DNA from: Delphinus delphis
Lineage: Eukaryota > Chordata > Mammalia > Artiodactyla > Delphinidae
Assembly: GCF_949987515.2 (NCBI RefSeq)
Contig: NC_082696.1
Location: 33,708,431-33,772,430 of the forward strand
DNA length: 64,000 bases
Reading direction: 5' to 3'
Of the stretch, positions 11,326 to 22,289 are shown one piece after another. Position 1 is the stretch's first letter, and the number at the start of each line of letters is the position of its first letter. The notes beneath the pieces are model-generated. The model did not search any database and was not told the origin of the DNA. It saw only the letters and a list, made by a program, of their open reading frames with translations. A program made the position numbers and the translations under genes.

Positions 11326-12265
11326 TTTGTTGACCTTTCAGTCAATCCCACCTCTCAACACATGTTTGTAGATAGCACATGTGAGACATATGGCAGAATT
11401 AAAAGTATACGTATCTATCTGTGAATGAAACAATTAATATTTTTCAGTCCAGTTGCAGGGAGAAGACAAAGCTATATACCTGAAAATGTAAATAGGACTG
11501 TAATACAATGCGTCAATGACTGAAGGGAGTAGAAGGAAAGGAAGGAAGGATAATTTGTTGAGTGTCTACCATGCATAAGACACTGAACTGGATACTTCCA
11601 TATATGTCATCTTTACTTTGTTTTAATATTTGATCAAGTGCTAAGTGACTGTTTCTTATCTTCATACATGGACCAAGTTGCTGGTTCTTAAGTGGTTGAA
11701 ATTATTCCCCTTTTCCTCTTGACTAATTTAACCTTGCTTTTAAAATTTTGGAATTTAGCCATATCAGTGACATCTGAAGTTAACTAACTTCACAACTAAG
11801 TAGGCTTATTTTAGTTCTGGTAACAGTAATTGCCTAACATGGGCATTTTGGCTCATTTTTACACTGGCACCATACCTTCTGTTTGATAGGCTGTTAACAA
11901 AGCAGCTTTTTGCTGCTCATTTTTACTCTTAATGTTTCCTTATTTGTTTCATTTAAAGTACTCCAAATAGGATTGAAAAAACTTTCACGTTATTATGGTC
12001 ATTGTTTTCTTAAAACTTATCATCCTATGAGGATGACTTCTCTCTGTTTCCCGACGGTGATTTGCTTTTCTTATAAAACAAAAGTTCCTTTGGACTCTGT
12101 TTGCATTGATTCATTGATGAAACTTACAGTGTGTAAACAAATGTAAACGAATGAAAAAAAGAGTCCTGTTAACACAGTAATTATTGCAAGCAGATGACAG
12201 AAGTCTGTTGTTATTCTACTAAATCATACCTGTTTTCATTTAGTGTAGCAGGAGCTGTCAAGTGT
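11326..12265. other. Intronic sequence, no recognised gene
   Basis: A MIR or L2-like scrap ('ttgttgagtgtctaccatgc') lies near 11557-11577, next to a short GGAA-rich run at about 11535-11550. The + frame at 11910-12146 has no known domain. Confidence 0.4.
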
Positions 12266-12283
12266 CCCTTCACTAATTCTTTT

Positions 12284-12490
12284 TTTTTTTTTTTTTTTGC
12301 GCTACGCGGGCCTCTCACTGTTGTGGCCTCTCCCGTTGCGGAGCACAGGCTCCGGACGCGCAGGCTCAGCGGCCATGGCACACGGGCCTAGCCGCTCCGC
12401 GGCATGTGGGATCTTCCCGGACCGGGGCACGAACCCATGTCCCCTGAATCGGCAGGCAGACTCTCCACCACTCTGCCACCAGGGAAGCCC
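12284..12490 (-). mobile_element. CHR-type SINE, short form
   Basis: On the + strand it runs from a poly-T tail (about 12284-12298) through the GC-rich body to the tRNA-like head, 'ctctgccaccagggaagccc'. The TSD cccttcactaattctttt is at 12266-12283 and 12491-12508; its left end merges with the poly-T. CHR SINEs derive from a tRNA-Glu-like gene and move with L1 enzymes. The high CpG content, intact tail and perfect TSD suggest a fairly recent insertion. Three overlapping ORFs of 65-92 codons here are by-products of the SINE. Confidence 0.93.
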
Positions 12491-12508
12491 CCCTTCACTA
12501 ATTCTTTT

Positions 12509-12989
12509 GAGAAATATTTCCATGAAATTAATGCACTTCCCTTTTAATAGCAGATTGAAAAATAATGAGCAGTAAGCAGAGTTAGGCAGTGTTTGTTCAG
12601 CTTATGACTTTTTCTTAGGAGTTTATTTCATCCAAGGGGACTGGGGAAGACAGATGCTCCAAAGAGTGGAAGAGATGCCCGTACCTCGCTTGCTCACTCA
12701 CTTGCGTTCAGCCCAGCTTGTTGAATCCAAATTAACACACTACTAATTCCTTGTTTTCCATACCTCAGTATCCATTAATTACATACATTAATGGGCTGGT
12801 CTTCATATACCAAGATGAAAAAAAAAAATGTATACTACTGGGGTAGGATTCCTAGCCAAACACACAAAAATGTAAGAACCATTTCCTTCTAATCCGTTTA
12901 ATCTGACAATGCTGTACCATTTATTAATGCAATACCATATCAATGAGAAAAATATAGATAACAATTTAAAATCAATTCCTTGTTCAGTG
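12509..12989. other. Intronic sequence, no recognised feature
   Basis: Unique AT-rich DNA between the SINE and a tandem duplication. Nothing I can name. Confidence 0.4.
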
Positions 12990-13050
12990 ATTTTTGTCTG
13001 CTGACTTCGATGGTTAATTGATTTTTTCTGCTGACTTCGATGGTTAATTG
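12990..13050 (+). repeat. Two-copy tandem duplication, ~30 bp unit
   Basis: Copy 1 (12990-13020, 31 bp) and copy 2 (13021-13050, 30 bp) abut directly. They share the exact 23-base block at the 3' part of the unit (core 'ctgctgacttcgatggtt') and differ by one base near the T-run. A C-rich run follows at 13057-13073. Confidence 0.95.
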
Positions 13051-13073
13051 GAATTCTCCCCCCCGCCCCCGCC

Positions 13074-13838
13074 AGGGGCTTTTAATTTTCTGTACAATCT
13101 AAATTTCTATGCGACCTCTTTGTCCATTTCCATGTCAAAGACTGATTTTTCTTTATTTTAGGTTGTACGTGGTGTGTAACAAAATATCGCTTCCTCAAGG
13201 GAAAAACAAAACTAAGCTGGGTGACATTATGTTTTTATCTAAAATTTAACTTTTCTGCTGTGGTGATTTCAGTTTCCATTCTTAGAACATAATGGAAAAA
13301 GGAAAGGTTGTAATTATCTATTTTAGCATAAGCTTTTCAATTGAAAGAGTATGGTAGGGAGGAAATATAAAGGAAATGTCAGACATATTTGTACTATTCT
13401 TTTGATTATTCTGTTGTTAGTAATAAAAGTTGGAATTTAAAGGAAAGCAAACTTTGGACACTGTAAATTAAAACATCCACTTATGTAATCTAGTGGACAT
13501 TATGGTTAATTTTAGCTGTTTTGATTTTCAAAAGGTATTTTTAAAGCTGTCATTATAAAACTAGCTGCTACATGTTATTTCTGCATTTAGTTACATAAAT
13601 AACCACTGCGCACACCACTGGAATTCCTTGATGAGATTTAGATCCTTAATATTCTTTGAATGATCTTTGAAAAAAATCATTCTTCTCAGCTTTCTGGAAG
13701 CAGTAAATCAATTCTCATTTTATGCTTAAAAATAAGATGTATACATTATATTTACATTCTTATATTTTAAAAACATCTATATGACTGGACACCCAGATTA
13801 TAAACAAATACATTTATTGACTGAGTTAACTTAATTTG
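13074..13838. other. Intronic sequence, no recognised feature
   Basis: Unique AT-rich DNA. Nothing I can name. Confidence 0.4.
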
Positions 13839-13856
13839 AGGAATTTTAATTTTTTT

Positions 13857-14144
13857 AAAATTTATTTTTAAATTTATTTAGGGCTGTGTTGGGTCTTCGT
13901 TTCTGTGCGAGGGCTTTCTCTAGTTGTGGCAAGCGGGGGCCACTCTTCATCGCGGTGCACGGGCCTCTCACTATCGGGGCCTCTCTTGTTGCGGAGCACA
14001 GGCTCCAGACGTGCAGGCTCAGTAGTTATGGCTCACAGGCCCAGTTGTTCCGTGGCATGTGGGATCTTCCCAGACCAGGGCTCGAACCCGTGTCCCCTGC
14101 ATTAGCAGGCAGATTCTCAACCACTGCGCCACCAGGGAAGCCCC
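13857..14144 (-). mobile_element. CHR-type SINE, intermediate form
   Basis: It has the GC-rich body plus the extra 'gggctttctctagttgtgg' tail-side segment missing from the short copies. The tRNA-like head ends in 'accagggaagcccc'. An imperfect TSD (aggaattttaattttt / aggaatttaaattttt) lies near 13839-13856 and 14145-14160. It is older or more diverged than the short copies. Confidence 0.88.
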
Positions 14145-14784
14145 AGGAATTTAAATTTTTGAGTGAGTTATTTTGTATTACCCTATATATTGATTAAAAT
14201 TATTTTATGTATTTAATAAAATATTGTCAAAAATAAAAAAATAAGGTGTATAGCCATAAATTTATACCAAGTAATAATTCAATAAAGTAATAGAGAATGG
14301 AAAATTTCTAGCACCTAGAGATCAAAGATTGGTTCAAACTTAAACATCTTTAGATCCTGGAGTTTTGCAAGAGCAGCACAAATATAATGCCTGGGAACAG
14401 ATACAGCGATTCTCTGGGTTAATATTTATTAAAGGACACTTTTGGTTTGGTTGTGAAATTCAGTATGTTAAACTTACGAAAGAATGAAGTCAGTTTAGCC
14501 CCATAAATATCAGAGTGAATTTCTGTCCTGTTTTTGTTTTGGTTTCTGTTTGTTTTCTTTTTCTTTTATGTTTTCCCCTCGTATTATCCACCCACTTCCT
14601 TTGGGGAGGGGTAGTTACAAGCAAACAAATAAATACATAACCAAATAACTATTTTTTGAGTATGTCTATAACATTAGGTTTTGTGATATGCTGCATGAGA
14701 AGTAGAAGTAGATGGTCTCATTTTTTTATGTTGGTAGAGAATAAAGTTGAGGTCATTTTATATATTGGGTAAAGGTTTAAATTA

Positions 14785-15230
14785 GAAGGCTTTTGGTCTG
14801 TGTTCAATCCCAGGTCCATTGATCATCACGTCCTTGTTCACTGAGTGACTCTTTTGTGTGACCTTTTGAGTTTCAGTCCCTACAATATGGGATGATAGCT
14901 AGTCTACTAATTATACATGTGTTTTATGAGGTAACGAAAGCCTCAAAGTATTCTCTTTTTTTTTTTTTTTTTTTTTGCGGTACGCAGGCCTCTCACTGTT
15001 GTGGCCTCTCCCGGTGCGTAGCACAGGCTCCAGACGCACCGGCTCAGCGGCCATGGCTCACGGGCCCAGCTGCTCCGCGGCATGTGGGATCTTCCCGGAC
15101 TGGGGCATGAACCCGTGTCCCCTGCATCGGCAGGTGGACTCTCAACCACGGCGCCACCAGGGAAACCCTCAAAGTATTCTCTTTAAAGCTCTTATTTACA
15201 AATGAAAGGTACCAACTAAAGCTAGCAAAG
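14785..15230 (+). repeat. MIR remnant split by a CHR SINE
   Basis: Left of the SINE, 'gtgttcaatcccaggtccat', 'gagtgactcttttgtgtgac' and 'agtttcagtccctacaatat' follow the sense MIR core. The MIR 3' part would resume after 15184. The CHR element at 14959-15166 lies inside it, so the SINE is the younger insertion. Confidence 0.5.
14959..15166 (-). mobile_element. CHR-type SINE, short form
   Basis: Poly-T tail at about 14959-14976, then the GC-rich body, then the tRNA-like head ending 'gcgccaccagggaaac'. A perfect 18-bp TSD, cctcaaagtattctcttt, flanks it at 14941-14958 and 15167-15184. ORFs on both strands here are by-products of the SINE. Confidence 0.95.
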
Positions 15231-15364
15231 TGAAAAAGAGATAGAATTGAAAAGATTTGGGATTCTGTCACAACATGTTAGGGAAGTAGAATATCCAAGC
15301 CTGAAGAAGATAGGGGCCCTGGAATAGCAACAACAACATTGACTTTCTCTCTGTATGTCACTAT

Positions 15365-15830
15365 GAATCACTCATTAATTTATCCCTTTCGCAAGTATTT
15401 ATCAAAGCAACCTAATCTATGCCAAGCACTATTCTGGCTGCTGGGGATATACAGTTCTGAATAAATCTCAAGGTTCCTATTCTCCCAGGAGTTCTACTCT
15501 AGGGGTGGGAGTGGGGGGGAAACAGATAGATAAATAAATGAGCAAAATATCAGAATGCAATAAGTGCTAAAAAATTAAAATAGAATAATGTGAGAATTAG
15601 AGTTCTGGAAACGATCTTGGACCAGGTGGTTCAGGAAAAACTATTGGAGAAAGTGATTTTCACCTGGAGAGCTGAATGGCAAAAGGGACCCAGGCACACA
15701 AAGATCAGGGAAATGCAGCAGAAACAGAGCAGACAGCTAATTCAAGGCCCTAAATTTGGGGAGATTGGCATCGTGGAGGGACAGAGGACAGGTGGAGGAG
15801 TGGTCAAAGGAGACCTTTTCTAGGATGAGA
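15365..15830 (-). repeat. L2 LINE fragment, antisense
   Basis: The + strand starts with the reverse of the L2 3' end ('gccaagcactattctgg', 'ctgctggggatatacag'). It continues through 'aacagatagataaataaatg', 'caataagtgctaaaa' and 'gcaaaagggacccaggcaca'. L2 is an ancient inactive LINE. The 77-codon frame at 15590-15823 lies within it. Confidence 0.75.
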
Positions 15831-16292
15831 CGGGCAGGTTCTAGTTATTGGAGTTTTGTCATCCAAGGAAAGACTTTCAACACTTCTAAAAAGATTTTTA
15901 TAAAGGGATTCTATTTACTCATTTTTGGTCTCATCTTGGAAATGTTCCAAATATATATTCTTCTTTAGTCTTTTCACTGCTTACTCTCCAGTCACAGCTC
16001 TGCTTGTGTCCCCTCTTAATGGTAACAGTTCCCTGTTTCCCTTGCCTTCAGTTCTATTATAAATCAGTTACTTTTGGGGGGATGCTGTTTTGCTGATATT
16101 GACCTCCTCAGAGTTTACCAGTGTTTCCTTTAAAGTCAAAATGTTTAGCCTTCATTTGAGGTCCTTCATAATTTAGCCTCAGTCAACTGCTCCAATCTCT
16201 TTACCGTTATTTTTTTACAGGCACCCTCTGCTTTAGTCAAACTGCGAGATGCTCTAATTGTTCTTTGGGCACTTTGCGTGTGTGTGTGAATG

Positions 16293-16336
16293 TAAACATG
16301 ATATATATATATATATATATATATATATCATGTTTA
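16293..16336. repeat. 44-bp perfect AT palindrome
   Basis: The left arm starts taaacatgat and the right arm ends atcatgttta, with alternating AT between. Every base pairs with its mirror from 16293 to 16336. Such sequences can extrude as cruciforms and are often unstable. Confidence 0.95.
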
Positions 16337-16452
16337 TATATATATATACCTTAATATATAAATATGTATACTATGTACCTTATATATAATATGTATACCT
16401 TATATATAAGTATTATATAATATATATTATATACTATATATATATATATACC
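16337..16452. repeat. AT-rich simple repeat
   Basis: Imperfect (TA)n and 'ccttatatataa' units repeated several times, continuous with the palindrome. It interrupts the sense L2 fragment. Confidence 0.9.
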
Positions 16453-16690
16453 TTCTAAAATGCCTTTGTTTCTTTCTTTGCCTCGCCCAGGTTCTATTAA
16501 TCCTTTAAGACCCAACGTTATGCCCACTTCTACCATGAAGCATTTGTTAGTCACTTCACTTCTCCTTATATCTGTATTGCTTACATTGCTATTTAGACAT
16601 TTAGCTTGTAATATTTCAGAGAGTTTTATGTTTTGTGCCCCCAAGTGGATTATAGAACCTCTTTGAAAAGGGACCGGGTGTGCCATAAAG

Positions 16691-16920
16691 ACAGTGTTAA
16701 TATTTATGTGGTGCTTTGTATTTTGAAAGCAGTTTGACAAATTAAAAAAAAAAATTCATCTTCACAGTAGCATTTTAAGGTCATTAGGAAAAGGAGAACT
16801 ATTTTTATTTTAGAGATAAGGACTGAGAGAGGATAAGTGACTTGTTTAAGGTCATGTTGCTAGTAGAATTGAGTTAGGTCCCCTAAAGGTAAATTCTAGT
16901 TCCTCTCTTATGTATCAGGT
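16691..16920 (-). repeat. MIR SINE remnant
   Basis: 'ataaggactgagagaggata', 'gtgacttgtttaaggtcatg' and 'ttgctagtagaattgagtta' follow the antisense MIR core. Diverged. Confidence 0.65.
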
Positions 16921-17194
16921 TGTCTGTTTTTTTACTGATAATGATTTTTCAGTCTCTGTCTCAAAAGAAAATTTGATTTGCTGATTAAATATTAAGTGAT
17001 GGGATAAGGGTAAGGTTATAGTTATTTCACTTCCATGCAGTATCTCAGGAAGTTTTTCCTTATTACTATTTGCTAATGTTTCTTTAAAAACATTGAATAT
17101 TTTTACTGTTTGTCTGTCAAGAATTGATTGGATGAAGTAAGCTGAACACTTAAGGGCCAGCTCAGAACTTTAGTGGATTGGATTTCAGTTCCTT

Positions 17195-17345
17195 TCCATA
17201 ACCAAGTATTTATTGAGTTGTTACTACATGCTTGGCACTAATCTAGGCTCTGGAAGAAAACAAACAAGTATGAAAACAATTTCATACCTTTCTTTAGGGA
17301 ATATAGAGTCCAGTCAGGAAACTGGCCATGTGTTGACAAGTTTGG
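17195..17345 (-). repeat. L2 LINE 3'-end remnant
   Basis: 'aagtatttattgagttgtta', 'ctacatgcttggcactaatc' and 'taggctctggaagaaaacaa' are the antisense of the L2 3' terminus. Short and diverged. Confidence 0.65.
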
Positions 17346-18737
17346 TGGTAGGTGATGGTTAAATGGGGTTCTGTTATACAGTTATCTCTAATTTTATATA
17401 TATTTGAAAATGCCATAATAAAACAATGGGGAAAAAAATCTTCTGAGGGAGATGAAACTTCCATATTGGCGGTCTTGTATTGTTATTTAATTAAATGGCC
17501 AAAGGAGTGAAGAAAACAATGCTATTAAAGGAGCTCCAAGAAGGAAGCAACACACAGGCCCTGTGGTCAGACAAAAATGGAGTGGGATCTGCGTATGCAA
17601 AAGCAGGAGTAAAAAGGGGTTTAGGTTTCCTCATTGCAAGCCATAGATAGCGCCCTCTGCTGTCAGAAATGAGAATGATCATGTTGTGTGAAGGGACAGC
17701 CACACTGGTCTGGCTGAAGTGGAGGGTTTTGACATGAAGAGGAGTGACAGATGATGTTGAATCGGTTGGACCCTATTATTCAGAAGTTTCCAAATCCAGG
17801 TGGTGAGATTGGTTTGTTAATTTGACTCCTAACTGTTTGTGGACCACTCAGAAAAGTCTAATCAGCAGAGCAGCGTGTTGACAGTGATGATTTTAAAAAG
17901 TCATTCTTTTTAAGGCTAAGCTCAGCAGATCAAAGGTGGACCGTAGCTCAGCATTTGCTGGTTATCCCCACACTGCTATTATTCAAGCTCCATGTGTTCA
18001 AATCAGACTCTTGAAGTTGTGATGTTCGACATTTTTGCATGAAGACCTGTGGGGGGCAAGGCATATTTTTGTTATTTAGTTCCCTTTCTGCTAGGTAGAA
18101 ATTTATTTATTATGAAAGGTAATCAGATTTTGGCAGACAAACTCACATTTGAAAAAAAATGTCTATTCAAGGATTCTGCCTTTGTCAACAGAATTGCTAA
18201 ATTTTGTTCATTTAAGCTTATTCTTTCCACTGGGATTGCAGGGGAACTTTCCTTTATTATAAAGGATGAAGGCTGTCCAGGTGATGTGCTTCTCCATCTG
18301 GCCGTTAAGTCCTTAATCTCCTACAGTGGGTGGCTTCTAATCCTTTATTTGCTTTATGTACCAGTGGTTCCAAGTTGGACAAGTTCTGTGTCACATATGC
18401 CAACAAAGTAAGTTTCCTTGTGCCGTAAAAGGGCATGCTATGACCCAAGATCTCTGGAAAATAAAGTGGCTTGCTGTTCATAAGCGGGCCTGCTGGTTTT
18501 AATACAACCCAGTTAGTAAATGGCATTCGCTCACTATGCAACCAGGAGTGCCCTACTGATTGGCGGCTGGAAGCTCCTTGTTCACGTTGAGATTTCCTTT
18601 TTCAGAGTTGCTAGCCCCTGAGAATTGTCAGTGTGCTGGCTTTGTGATGCAGTGAAAGGTCCTTTCTGCTTTTTTTCATTGCTGTTTATTTCTCAGTTTG
18701 GAGCCAGCTGAGTTATTGAGTCAAGGGCCTGAGTTGT
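17346..18737. other. Intronic sequence, no recognised gene
   Basis: Unique sequence. The 120-codon + frame at 18049-18411 and the reverse frames at 17491-17703 and 18305-18541 show no known domain and lack gene context. I treat them as chance. Confidence 0.45.
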
Positions 18738-18752
18738 AAGGCACAGAAGTTT

Positions 18753-18985
18753 CATTTTTTTTTATTTACTTATTTTAAAAATTATTTATTTATTTATTTG
18801 ATTGCACTGGGTCTTAGTTGTGGCTCGCTGGCTCCTTAATTGCAGCAGTCAGGCTTCCCACTTGTGACGTGGGAACTCTTAGTTTTGGCATGCATGTTGG
18901 GATCTATTCCCTGACCAGGGATAGAACCCGGGCCCCCTGCATTGGGAACGTGGAGTCTTCACCACTGCGCCACCATGGAAGTCCC
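18753..18985 (-). mobile_element. tRNA-derived SINE related to CHR, older subfamily
   Basis: The + strand runs from an AT-rich tail ('attatttatttatttattt') through 'attgcactgggtcttagttg' to the tRNA-like head 'actgcgccaccatggaagtc'. A perfect 15-bp TSD, aaggcacagaagttt, is at 18738-18752 and 18986-19000. Its body differs from the short CHR copies (no 'gttgtggcctctccc'), so it belongs to another subfamily. Confidence 0.88.
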
Positions 18986-19000
18986 AAGGCACAGAAGTTT

Positions 19001-20984
19001 TAAATGAGTTTGTTTTTGGATTTTCCTTGGTCAGGGTTCTTTTTGGAAGAAAGTCAAGCAAGTAATAGAGGAGGCAAAGTTATCCACTGCTTCTTAGTTA
19101 TCACTCTACTACCTTAAAGTCAGTGGGCTACCTTGTCAAGAGGTTATGCCCTGAATTGAATTTCAGCCTTGAACCCCACTCTAGTTCAGAGAGCGCTCAC
19201 GTTGCAGAAACATTCTTCTCACTTCAGAAACGTAAACCTTCCTAACAAATCATCTTTACACCCGGTGAGATCTTTTATCTGTCAGCTACCTTATGTGCTA
19301 ACTGGGAATCAGAAGGACAGGCACAATCCATTTCCCCTGTTCTTCAAGTAAAAGCCTATAAAGAGTATAACTAACTTAGTAGAGGATAGTGCTTGTTAAG
19401 TCAAGACAGGGGATAGCACACTTAACTTTAAAAAAAAGAAAGAAAAAGAAAGCGTTGTTCCTCGTCCATCACTTTTGCATCTCCGATTAGCTGTCACATA
19501 AATGGATGACACTGGTTTGTAGAAGCAGAGAATGGAACTTTTTATTTTATTTTTTCAATCTCATTGCCACTACTAAAACGACAGTGGTTAGGGAGATTAC
19601 TTAAACCATGATTTGTGATCATATTGCCTGGAGGGGGTGAATTAGTATCAAATGGGAAGTTTTCTATAAAAATGGTGTTTGTTAACTTTGAGGAGAAGGA
19701 GAAATTTACTAAAATGATGAATATTTTAATTTGGAGGGAATCATATGCATTAAGAGAGACACTTGGGCTTTTTATCACAACACAAAATTGCTTTAATTTC
19801 TAAGTGTTACCACGTTCTCTCCTTCAGCAATACAAAACAGTTAGGGCCATGAGAAGTTAATTACACCTTCTGATGTAAAAGAGTCTGGAGGCAGTGCCTG
19901 CAGTGGGAGGAGGTTCAAGCTGTTTTACAGAGCAGCTCCCTGCATCCCTGTATAGCTGTTGTTTTGTGAAGGGTCCAAGAGCCTCCCTTATAGACCAGGG
20001 CTTCTGCATCTGGTCTCTGACACTTCCCTACTGTTTGGGTCATTCCCAGAGACTCTTGACTATTCCTAGACTCTGGATTCCCTCGCCCCTCTCTGCCTTC
20101 AGCCTTGCTCCGGAGGCCCAGTAGCATCTACCACCCCTGTCCCAACGGAAACAATGTCCCTCTTAGGAGACAATCTTGTCCTTGGACCAGGAGCTAGGAG
20201 AATTGGGGAGTGGGAGAAGTGATGCTCTGCCATACCCTTTAATAAGACCCATTTTAAAAGTCTAGGGAGTGCTCAGTTGGATTGGACTTGTGGTGAGTTA
20301 AAAGGAGTGATGAGAAAGTTGAAATCTTTGAACTAAGAAGCCATTCTGTAGCAGAGGTATAATTTATAGCCTATTGACTATTTTCTGACTGTTGAGTGAG
20401 ACATTTAGGGAATAGTTACCTTATCATTTTTTAATGCCCAAGATTATAATATTATTTATTTAAAAGTGACATATAATCTCTACAGTTACCTCCTTTCTCC
20501 TGTGTCTTTCGTTCCTCTCTCCAGGCCCACCCCAATATGTCCCATGTGCCCACTTGCCTGCCCCTCTCTCTGCAAACATGCAAAGTTTCATCCAGCTGAA
20601 AAAAATGTCTGCTGTACTTCCATGCGTAGCTATCTCCACAGCCCAGCTTCTGCAGAGCGTGGTTGTTACTTGCTGCCTCAGGTTACTCTCAAGGTGTTCT
20701 CATACCTTATAGCTTGGTTGTTCTCTCTTTCATGCATCTGAAAATTACTGTCTTGAGATGATGTCTCTAACATTTGTTTCCCGTTCCAATTCCCCTTGAC
20801 TTCTGTGTAACATTTGACATTCCTGGACTCTCTTTTTCTTCCTTAAATCTAAAAGCCTATATTATCCTTTTTTTTTTAAACGTCTCTGAGCATTTATTCA
20901 TCTTTATCCTTTTCTGGTCTTTTTTTCTGTCTAATTCTTCTAAATGTAAGCAGTTCTGAATATTTAGTCAGTTTTATTTTATTA
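19001..20984. other. Intronic sequence, no recognised gene
   Basis: Mostly unique. A pyrimidine-rich stretch at about 20460-20760 is weakly L2-like. Opposing frames at 19894-20124 (+) and 19915-20127 (-) overlap and have no known domain. An AAAG-rich patch lies near 19430-19455. Confidence 0.4.
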
Positions 20985-22215
20985 ATATTTATTTTAATGA
21001 AATATTTTATAAAAATATGATTATGCACAAGATACAAAGAACAGTAAAACAAATGTACATGTACCCATAAATCAACAGAAGTAATATCACCAGACCCTTC
21101 TGAGAGTCTCTTTCCATTCAGACTTTCTTTTTCTTACCTTGACTTACTTAAAACAAACATTTTATTAAATTTTTAATATTTTTGAGATACTATATAAATG
21201 GTATCATGCTCTGTGCATCTTGGGCCACTTAACTGCTGCTGCCAACCCCACAACATTCAATATCCGTAACATCTATGTTTTTTGTGTAGCTGTATTCTTC
21301 TTCACTGCTGTATTGTATTCTGGTTTTGAATATGCTAAAAGTAATTATCCAGTTTTCTGCCTGGATATTTGGGTAGCTCTTGGGTTTTCTAGTTGCTATG
21401 TTACAAAGAAATGTTGTGCATGTGCATACATTCTTGTGCATCTGTCTTTGTGCGCAGGTACATGCTCTTCTCTTGCTGTGAAAGCAGTACACACTCTTCT
21501 CTTGCTGTGAAATGGCAAAGTCATACGGAGTATACATTTTCGACTTGATAAGATGACCTTAAGTTGTTTGCCAAAGTGATTGAATATTGGCATTCCAACC
21601 AGCATGGTGCAAACACTTCTATTATTGTATATTCTTATCAAAAAAATAACTATACTTGATATTGCTAGATTTTCAGATTTTTCAGAAAGGTATTTTTAGA
21701 TTTTTCAGATTTCCTTTTCCATGGAGTGGGTGTAAAATTGTAATCAAAATTTGCAATTCTTCTTCTGAATTTTTCTGAGTATTGTTGAGGTTGAGAAGAT
21801 TTTCAGATGTTTGTATTTGTGTTTCGACTTTCTTCAAGTGCCTTTTTATGTCATTAGCCCATTTTTCTACTATTTTATCTGTTTCTTATCAATTGGTAAA
21901 CATTACTTAGTCTGGATATTAATCATTTGACAATAACTTGTTTTTTTTCAGGTTTGGCTTTAAGTTTTCACTTTTGTTATAGTTGTGTAGACAAAATTTT
22001 AACTTTGATGTTGATGATTTTATTGAAATTTCACGTACAGATTAGAAAAACATTTTAAGAAACCCTTCCCAACTCTGAGGTTATTTTTGTCTGTGTTTCT
22101 TTTAAACATTTTATGATTTTCCTTTAAAATTTAAGTATTTAGGGATCTTGGAAGTGATTATATATATGGTGTGAAGTAGGGCTTTTTATGATCATCTTTA
22201 TTGGTGCTGAACTCA
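20985..22215 (-). repeat. Old L1M fragment, antisense
   Basis: The + strand carries reverse phrases of old L1s: 'ttgtttgccaaagtgattga', 'gcattccaaccagcatggtg', 'tcattagcccatttttctac', 'ctggatattaatcatttgac' and 'atatggtgtgaagtaggg'. Small ORFs (21220-21510 and two reverse frames) lie inside. No intact L1 protein. Confidence 0.7.
21465..21512 (+). repeat. 19-bp direct repeat within old L1
   Basis: 'ctcttctcttgctgtgaaa' occurs at 21465-21483 and again at 21494-21512, a 29-bp period, so this is a partial tandem duplication of a once single-copy segment. Confidence 0.95.
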
Positions 22216-22289
22216 TGAATGTGCATTCTCCCCTCTCTCTGAATGTGTGTATATGTATTTAATTCATATTTGCATTTTGTTCTGATACA

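Larger units (their letters stand above)
15990..16690 (+). repeat. L2 LINE fragment, sense, split by an AT-rich microsatellite
   Basis: 'tttagccttcatttgaggtc', 'cttcataatttagcctcagt' and, after the AT-rich block, 'cctttaagacccaacgttat' and 'catttgttagtcacttc' follow the sense L2 3' region. With 15365-15830 it forms an inverted pair ~160 bp apart. The overlapping ORFs at 16351-16740 (-) and 16460-16666 (+) are not genes. Confidence 0.6.

Noticed and set aside
12194..15271. Overlapping ORFs with Arg/Pro/Ser-rich products on both strands
   Set aside because: They are by-products of GC-rich CHR SINEs. The same peptides recur at 31 kb, 32.5 kb and 43 kb.
17930..17980. tRNA-like phrase 'ccgtagctcagcatttgctgg'
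   Set aside because: It has an A-box resemblance only. No B-box or cloverleaf can be drawn downstream.
18049..18411. 120-codon + ORF in unique sequence
   Set aside because: The product has no recognisable domain and the frame is of a length expected by chance in 64 kb.
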